From Flavobacteriaceae bacterium (GTDB lineage: Bacteria; Bacteroidota; Bacteroidia; Flavobacteriales; Flavobacteriaceae): a DNA stretch of 6,403 bases. The notes below the pieces were generated by a model that did not search any database, was not told the DNA's origin, and saw nothing but the letters and a program-made list of their open reading frames with translations. This document shows, one piece after another, positions 1 to 6,403 of this stretch; the stretch's first letter is position 1, and every line of letters starts with the position of its first letter. The stretch spans positions 1 through 6,403 of the forward strand of contig JAHRWC010000086.1 of assembly GCA_019090365.1 (NCBI GenBank), given 5' to 3'. Position numbers and translations under genes: made by a program.

Positions 1-738
1 GAAGAAGTTAAAAAAATGGAGCCTAATGCAAATGTTGATTGTAGAGGCGCTGTTTATTTCGATTCAGATGCGCATATGACTCCCAAAGTTTTTATGACTG
101 AAATGGTATCTTATTTAAAATTAAAGGGCGCTACTTTTCATACCAATGAAGAGGTAGTAGATTTAAGTATTTCAGAAGAAAAAATTTCTGAAATTATAAC
201 AACCGCAAGAAATTTAAAACCTGATGAAGTAGTTTTAGCAGCAGGTTCATGGAGTCCATTATTAACAAAAAAATTAGGAGTGAAAATTCCTGTACAGGCT
301 GGAAAAGGATACCGAATCAACGTAGAAAGAGAAACTGGAATTTCTATACCATCAATTCTAGTTGAAGCGAAAGTTGCTGTTACACCGATGAACGGATTTA
401 CACGTTTTGCAGGTACCATGGAGATTGCAGGAATCAATGATACTATAAACCCTAAGCGGGTGAAAGCGATAAGTAATGCAGCTTCTTCGTATTATAAAAA
501 TTTAGAAATTCAACAAAGTGAAATTAATGATGCTGCTTGCGGACTACGTCCATGTACACCCGATGGTCTTCCTTATATTGGAAAGACCTCGAAATATAAA
601 AATTTAACCATTGCAACTGGACACGCTATGATGGGTTGGAGTTTAGGTCCTTCTACAGGTAAGTTAGTTTCAGAAATTATTTCAGATAAAAAAACATCAT
701 TAGATATTCATCCATTTCATCCAGACAGAACTTTTTAA
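1..738 (+). CDS. DadA-like FAD-dependent D-amino-acid/imino-acid oxidoreductase, C-terminal part (5' end outside window)
   Basis: This is the last 245 residues of a DAO-superfamily flavoenzyme, which oxidises an amine or D-amino acid and passes electrons to FAD. The frame is open from base 1, so the ATG at 16 is internal. Family members are usually about 410-420 residues, so roughly 170 are missing, including the N-terminal FAD-binding Rossmann GxGxxG. Visible motifs are AAGSWSP (nt 238-258), then a PVQAGKGY segment typical of the substrate domain. GLRPCTPDGLPYIG (541-582) and TGHAMMGWSLGPSTGKL (616-666) form the C-terminal FAD-contacting region. The TGHAMMG..LGP..GKL pattern matches, from memory, Bacteroidota enzymes annotated as D-amino-acid or D-hydroxyproline dehydrogenases. 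The aminopeptidase P gene begins 2 bases downstream, suggesting co-transcription and a role in proline/hydroxyproline peptide use. The superfamily call is firm. The substrate is inferred, and glycine, sarcosine or other D-amino acids remain possible. Confidence 0.88.
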   Translation, partial: EEVKKMEPNANVDCRGAVYFDSDAHMTPKVFMTEMVSYLKLKGATFHTNEEVVDLSISEEKISEIITTARNLKPDEVVLAAGSWSPLLTKKLGVKIPVQAGKGYRINVERETGISIPSILVEAKVAVTPMNGFTRFAGTMEIAGINDTINPKRVKAISNAASSYYKNLEIQQSEINDAACGLRPCTPDGLPYIGKTSKYKNLTIATGHAMMGWSLGPSTGKLVSEIISDKKTSLDIHPFHPDRTF

Positions 739-740
739 TT

Positions 741-2033
741 ATGCGTTATCAACCAATATCCAACCAATTATTTATTAAAAATAGAAGCAATTTTGTTTCA
801 GAAATGAAAGAGAATACCATTACTATTTTAACATCGAATGATGTGAAACATAACAATGCAGATGATGTGATGGGTTTTACGCAAAACAATGATTTGTTTT
901 ACCTCTGCGGAATCGATCAAGAAGAATCTATTTTGGTTTTGTATCCTGATGCTTATAAGGAAGAAAATCGAGCAATTCTTTTTATAAAAGAAACCAATGA
1001 AACGATTAAAATCTGGGATGGTGAAAAACTAACAAAAAAGCAAGCTACTGAGGTTTCGGGAATACAAAGAGTAGAATGGGTTCAAGACTTAGAAATGGTG
1101 TTACAATACATGGCTTTTGAAGCAGATGGCTTTTATTTAGGGCATAATGAACATTTAAAAAGAGTAACTAAAGATCAACAAACTCAACAAGATCGAATGA
1201 TAAGTTGGTGCAAAGAAAAATATCCTTTGCATGAATACTATAGAGCTGCAAAAATCACGAGAGGGCTTCGTCAAATTAAATCTGAAGAAGAAATAGCATT
1301 AATAAAAAAAGCTGCAGATATTAGTATTGAAGGCTTTCATAGAGCGATACAATCAGCAAAACCAAATATAAAAGAATATGAAATTGAAGCTGAATTAATT
1401 TACACCCTAACCAAAAACGGAGGTAGTAGACATTCGTTTAAACCTATTGTTGCTTCAGGGAAAAATGCTTGTGCTTTACATTATAATACCAATGATGATG
1501 TCTGTAAGGATGGCGAAATGATTTTAATGGATTTTGGAGTGTGTTATGCTAATTATAATAGTGATACGACCCGTTGTTTTCCTGTAAATGGTAAGTTTTC
1601 TGAAAGACAAAAAGAAGTATATTCTTCAGTATTACATTGCTTAAAAGAGGGAAGTAAATTATTAATGCCTGGTGCAATTTCTTCGGAATATGAAGCTCAA
1701 ATGGCAAAACTGGTTGAAACAGAATTAATCAAATTAGGCTTGTTAGATGCAGTTGAGGTTGCAAATCAAGACCCTAAAAAGCCATTATATAAAAAGTATT
1801 TTATGCATGGAACAGCGCATCATATTGGGTTAGATGTGCATGATGTTGGACTGTATTCTAGGCCTTTTGAGGCAGGAATGGTATTAACTTGCGAACCAGG
1901 TATTTATATAGCAGAAGAAGGTATAGGTTGCCGTTTAGAAAATGATTATGTCTTAACTGAGAACGGACCAATTAACCTAACGGAAGCAATGCCTATTGAA
2001 ATTGAAGAGATTGAAGCCTTAATGAAATCTTAG
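741..2033 (+). CDS. Xaa-Pro aminopeptidase (aminopeptidase P, peptidase family M24)
   Basis: This complete 430-residue metallopeptidase removes the N-terminal residue from peptides with proline in second position. Residues 1 to about 135 form the aminopeptidase P N-terminal domain, including FYLCGIDQEESILVLYPD. Residues about 180-425 form the pita-bread M24 catalytic domain. The five expected metal ligands are present: D264 and D275 (DFGVCYANYNSD), H360 (HGTAHHIGLDVHD), E385 (CEPGIYI) and E400 (CRLENDY). Accessory histidines H247, H356 and H367 also match E. coli PepP, so the enzyme should be active with two Mn2+ or similar ions. There is no signal peptide, so it is probably cytoplasmic. The ATG at 741 fits the usual family N-terminus and lies 2 bases after the preceding stop. 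No Shine-Dalgarno is visible, as is normal for Bacteroidota. The 3' end overlaps the convergent lipoprotein gene by 4 bases. The closest subgroup is the roughly 430-residue Bacteroidota aminopeptidase P. Substrate preference for hydroxyproline peptides is only suggested by the neighbouring oxidoreductase. Confidence 0.95.
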   Translation: MRYQPISNQLFIKNRSNFVSEMKENTITILTSNDVKHNNADDVMGFTQNNDLFYLCGIDQEESILVLYPDAYKEENRAILFIKETNETIKIWDGEKLTKKQATEVSGIQRVEWVQDLEMVLQYMAFEADGFYLGHNEHLKRVTKDQQTQQDRMISWCKEKYPLHEYYRAAKITRGLRQIKSEEEIALIKKAADISIEGFHRAIQSAKPNIKEYEIEAELIYTLTKNGGSRHSFKPIVASGKNACALHYNTNDDVCKDGEMILMDFGVCYANYNSDTTRCFPVNGKFSERQKEVYSSVLHCLKEGSKLLMPGAISSEYEAQMAKLVETELIKLGLLDAVEVANQDPKKPLYKKYFMHGTAHHIGLDVHDVGLYSRPFEAGMVLTCEPGIYIAEEGIGCRLENDYVLTENGPINLTEAMPIEIEEIEALMKS

Positions 2034-2461
2034 CAAGACATATCGGCAACAATTTTCCATTCACCATCAATCTTTTTAAAGATAATCATGAATACTCCAT
2101 TGGCATCACCAACACTTCTTATTAAGTGGTATTCACCCATAACCCAATAGCTTCCTTCGTCTATTTTTGAGATATCTTTAATCGTGAAATTTAAGGTTCC
2201 AGAATGTTCTTTAGTTGGATATCCTTTCTTATAATTATCTAGTGTTTGCTGCCAACCATTTGTTAATCCACTACTACCAAAAAATTTTAAAGAATCACTC
2301 TTCCAATAACCTTTCATAAATCCTTCCAAGTCATTATTAGACCAAGCCTCCTCTTGAAGTGACATAACTGATAGAATGGCTTCTTTGTCTTCTTTTTCTG
2401 AAGTTTGAGCTTGACAACTTATTAAAGATATTAAGCAAAATAAAAGGACTAACTTTTTCAT
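2030..2461 (-). CDS. Small lipoprotein with NTF2-like (DUF4440/SnoaL-type) domain, function unknown
   Basis: This complete 143-residue protein starts with a lipoprotein signal: K2-K3, a hydrophobic stretch at 4-14, then the lipobox L13-I14-S15-C16, so the mature protein should begin at Cys16. The tail after it (QAQTSEKEDKE) has acidic residues only from the sixth position on, so it is not a clear surface-export signal and a periplasm-facing anchor is the simpler guess. Residues about 23-143 match the NTF2-like cone fold: a first helix (EAILSVMSLQEEAWSNND), a GWQQTLDNYKKGYP helix, and strands ending in DGEWKIVADMSC. Such domains may bind small molecules, catalyse, or act as structural parts, and no function can be assigned here. 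The gene follows the symporter gene by 30 bases on the same strand, so it may belong to the galactosidase/symporter operon, although a weak promoter candidate lies just upstream. Its stop overlaps that of the convergent aminopeptidase gene. Confidence 0.85.
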   Translation of the reverse strand: MKKLVLLFCLISLISCQAQTSEKEDKEAILSVMSLQEEAWSNNDLEGFMKGYWKSDSLKFFGSSGLTNGWQQTLDNYKKGYPTKEHSGTLNFTIKDISKIDEGSYWVMGEYHLIRSVGDANGVFMIIFKKIDGEWKIVADMSC

Positions 2462-2491
2462 GAAATTGAATTTTTATAAATATAATATTTC
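2462..2491 (-). other. 30-base AT-rich spacer between symporter and lipoprotein genes
   Basis: This is the longest non-coding gap in the window. It is almost entirely A and T, has no stable hairpin and no G-rich Shine-Dalgarno sequence. It therefore shows no sign of terminating transcription from the symporter gene, which favours read-through into the lipoprotein gene. Confidence 0.6.
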
Positions 2492-4078
2492 TTAAGCAAA
2501 GTAAATATAGATTCCTAAAACAATGATACAGATTATAATTCCTGTACTTTTTAAATATTTCCAAGGTGTAATATCTACCTGATTGGTATAATTGAGAACA
2601 AAGGCTTCTTTTCTTGGTTTCATTTTACCAATGATTAACATAATTAAAACATTCACAACAAAAAGGATTGCCATCACATGTAAAAAATGTGGATAATTTT
2701 CACTTCCGAACACATGAGGACCTAAAATAAACTGACTAATACTATATAAAACAACTCCAGAAATAATAGCAAATTTTGCAGCAAATGCAGGAACATACTT
2801 AGTGAGGTATCCAACAATAATAATAGTTAAAATAGGAATGCTATAACAACCATTTACTTCTTGTAAATAGCCAAATAAACCATCGGGAGCATTAGCAATT
2901 AGCGGAGCTATACACATTGAAATGATGGCTAGTATTATTCCGAATCTCTTACCAGCTCTTACAGTCTCTTTTTCAGTAGCTTCAGGTTTAAAATGACTCT
3001 TATAAATATCAACACCATATAAAGTTACTGAGCTATTTAAAGCCGAATTAAACGAACTTAAAATTGCACCAAATAAAACGGCAGCAAAAAATCCAACTAA
3101 TGCTGTTGGTAATACTTTAGCGACTAACATAGGATAAGCTTCATCAGGATTTTCTATTTGTCCACCAAACATATGAAATGCTATAACTCCTGGAAGTACT
3201 ACAATTAAAGGGCCTAGAATTTTTATGAAAGAAGCTAAAAGCAATCCTTTTTGCCCTTCTTTTAAATTTTTAGCGCCTAAAGCTCTTTGTATAATTGCTT
3301 GATTAGTTCCCCAATAAAATAATTGAACTAGCATCATTCCTGTAAATATTGTTGCAAAAGGAATAGAAGATTCTGGTCCTCCCATCGACTTAAATTTATC
3401 TGGATTACTTTCGATTAAAGTAGATATTCCTTCCGAAATACTTCCATCACCGATAGCTAACAATCCAAACACAGGAATTAACATTCCACCCACTAATAGT
3501 CCGACAGCATTAATGGTATCTGAAACTGCCACGGCTTTTAAGCCACCTAAAATAGCATATAACGAACCTATTATTCCGATGGACCATACTGTAATCCAAA
3601 GCGCAGTAGTTTTTGAAACACCTAATAAACTCGGAATGTCAAACATATTGCTAATTGCTAATGCTCCCGAATACAATACAATTGGTAATAATACAATAGC
3701 ATAACCACTTAAAAATAACCCTGAAGTAATTGATTTTGTGGTTTTATCATAGCGTTCTTCTAAAAATTGGGGTACTGTTGTTATACCTCCTTTTAAATAT
3801 CTTGGCAATAAAAATACAGCAGTTACTACCATAGCAATTGCCGCTAAAGTTTCCCAAGCCATTACTAAAATTCCATCTTTAAAAGCTGCACCATTTAGAC
3901 CAACAATTTGTTCTGTAGAAAGGTTGGTTAATAATAGAGAACCAGCAATCACAACACCTGTTAAACTTCGTCCTCCTAAAAAATAACCATCCGCTGAGGT
4001 TTCATCAGTTTTTCGTGTTTTTAGGTATGAAATAATTCCAACTAGTAATGTAAATCCAATAAAAGTAATAAACTGCAT
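2492..4078 (-). CDS. Sodium/solute symporter, SSS (SLC5) family, vSGLT-like, probably a sugar importer
   Basis: This complete 528-residue inner-membrane protein has about 14 hydrophobic segments, from residues 2-19 to 511-527, as expected for a LeuT-fold SSS transporter that couples sodium entry to solute uptake. It aligns best, from memory, with the Vibrio galactose symporter vSGLT. Correspondences are N52/E56/Q57 in TNLSTEQ (vSGLT N64/E68/Q69), E76 (E88), Y255 in FYWG (inner-gate Y263), K286 (K294) and Q406 in LQEVNG (Q428). The Na2-site serines are S341-S342 in AILSSFNSALNS (S364/S365). Three sugar-pocket positions differ: W75 for Y87, A79 for S91 and Q252 for N260. The ATG at 4078 lies 3 bases after the galactosidase stop, with an A-rich stretch but no Shine-Dalgarno upstream, so the two genes are very likely one transcript. 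Galactose or another product of the hydrolase is the likely cargo. Other SSS solutes such as glucose, inositol or sialic acid cannot be excluded. Confidence 0.93.
   Translation of the reverse strand: MQFITFIGFTLLVGIISYLKTRKTDETSADGYFLGGRSLTGVVIAGSLLLTNLSTEQIVGLNGAAFKDGILVMAWETLAAIAMVVTAVFLLPRYLKGGITTVPQFLEERYDKTTKSITSGLFLSGYAIVLLPIVLYSGALAISNMFDIPSLLGVSKTTALWITVWSIGIIGSLYAILGGLKAVAVSDTINAVGLLVGGMLIPVFGLLAIGDGSISEGISTLIESNPDKFKSMGGPESSIPFATIFTGMMLVQLFYWGTNQAIIQRALGAKNLKEGQKGLLLASFIKILGPLIVVLPGVIAFHMFGGQIENPDEAYPMLVAKVLPTALVGFFAAVLFGAILSSFNSALNSSVTLYGVDIYKSHFKPEATEKETVRAGKRFGIILAIISMCIAPLIANAPDGLFGYLQEVNGCYSIPILTIIIVGYLTKYVPAFAAKFAIISGVVLYSISQFILGPHVFGSENYPHFLHVMAILFVVNVLIMLIIGKMKPRKEAFVLNYTNQVDITPWKYLKSTGIIICIIVLGIYIYFA
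2497..2523 (-). promoter_or_regulatory. Weak candidate Bacteroidota-type promoter for the small lipoprotein gene
   Basis: On the minus strand, TTACTTTG (2497-2504) differs at one base from the Bacteroidota -7 consensus TAnnTTTG. A TTG (2521-2523) lies 16 bases upstream, one base below the commonly cited range for the -33 element. A start about 7 bases downstream would give a 5' leader of roughly 28 bases before the ATG at 2461. The site lies within the 3' end of the symporter gene. In such AT-rich DNA this match could easily be chance. Confidence 0.25.
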
Positions 4079-4081
4079 ATT

Positions 4082-6403
<2,322 letters not shown>

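Noticed and set aside
16..18. ATG as the start of the oxidoreductase
   Set aside because: The five preceding codons are open to base 1, and the protein would lack the FAD-binding Rossmann domain that the family needs.
138..437. 99-codon open frame antisense to the oxidoreductase
   Set aside because: It lies fully inside a conserved coding region, resembles no family I recognise, and is best explained as a chance open frame.
2001..2024. Short direct repeats of ATTGAAG-like sequence at the end of the aminopeptidase gene
   Set aside because: They simply encode the Ile/Glu-rich C-terminal helix (IEIEEIEAL) and need no other explanation.
2070..2083. Palindrome ATCTTTTTAAAGAT as a terminator for the aminopeptidase arm
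   Set aside because: The stem is only six mostly A-T pairs with a two-base loop and no following T-tract, and it encodes part of the lipoprotein's DUF4440 domain.
2337..2564. 75-codon minus-strand frame across the symporter/lipoprotein junction
   Set aside because: It overlaps two well-supported genes in another frame and its aromatic- and Lys-rich product looks like translated AT-rich noise.
3513..3704. 63-codon plus-strand frame inside the symporter gene
   Set aside because: It is antisense to conserved membrane segments and shows no domain or upstream signal of its own.

Overview
The window looks like an ordinary stretch of chromosome from a Bacteroidota bacterium, most likely a flavobacterium. 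The DNA is AT-rich (about two-thirds A+T by eye) and Lys/Asn/Ile-rich in its codons. Start codons have no clear Shine-Dalgarno sequence, and the proteins resemble Bacteroidota-type versions of their families. Five protein genes fill almost all of the window, and no intergenic gap exceeds 30 bases. I see no RNA gene, mobile element, CRISPR array or long repeat.

Left arm (1-2033, plus strand): the C-terminal part of a DadA-like FAD-dependent amine/D-amino-acid oxidoreductase, cut by the window edge, is followed after 2 bases by a complete Xaa-Pro aminopeptidase (aminopeptidase P, M24 family). The close spacing suggests one operon. The oxidoreductase resembles the subgroup that handles cyclic imino acids such as D-hydroxyproline. 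With a peptidase that acts before proline, this suggests use of proline- or hydroxyproline-containing peptides. That pathway reading is inference.

Right arm (6403-2030, minus strand): a LacZ-type GH2 beta-galactosidase, cut at its N-terminus by the right edge, is followed after 3 bases by a vSGLT-like sodium/solute symporter. After another 30 bases comes a small predicted lipoprotein with an NTF2-like (DUF4440) fold. The first two form a clear sugar-use pair: the hydrolase releases galactose or a related sugar and the symporter imports it with sodium. The role of the lipoprotein is unknown, and it may have its own weak promoter.

The two arms converge, and their last genes overlap tail to tail by 4 bases (2030-2033), leaving no room for an intergenic terminator. 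I found no convincing undescribed system. The points most worth a second look are the altered sugar-site residues of the symporter, the tail-to-tail overlap, and the oxidoreductase/aminopeptidase pairing.
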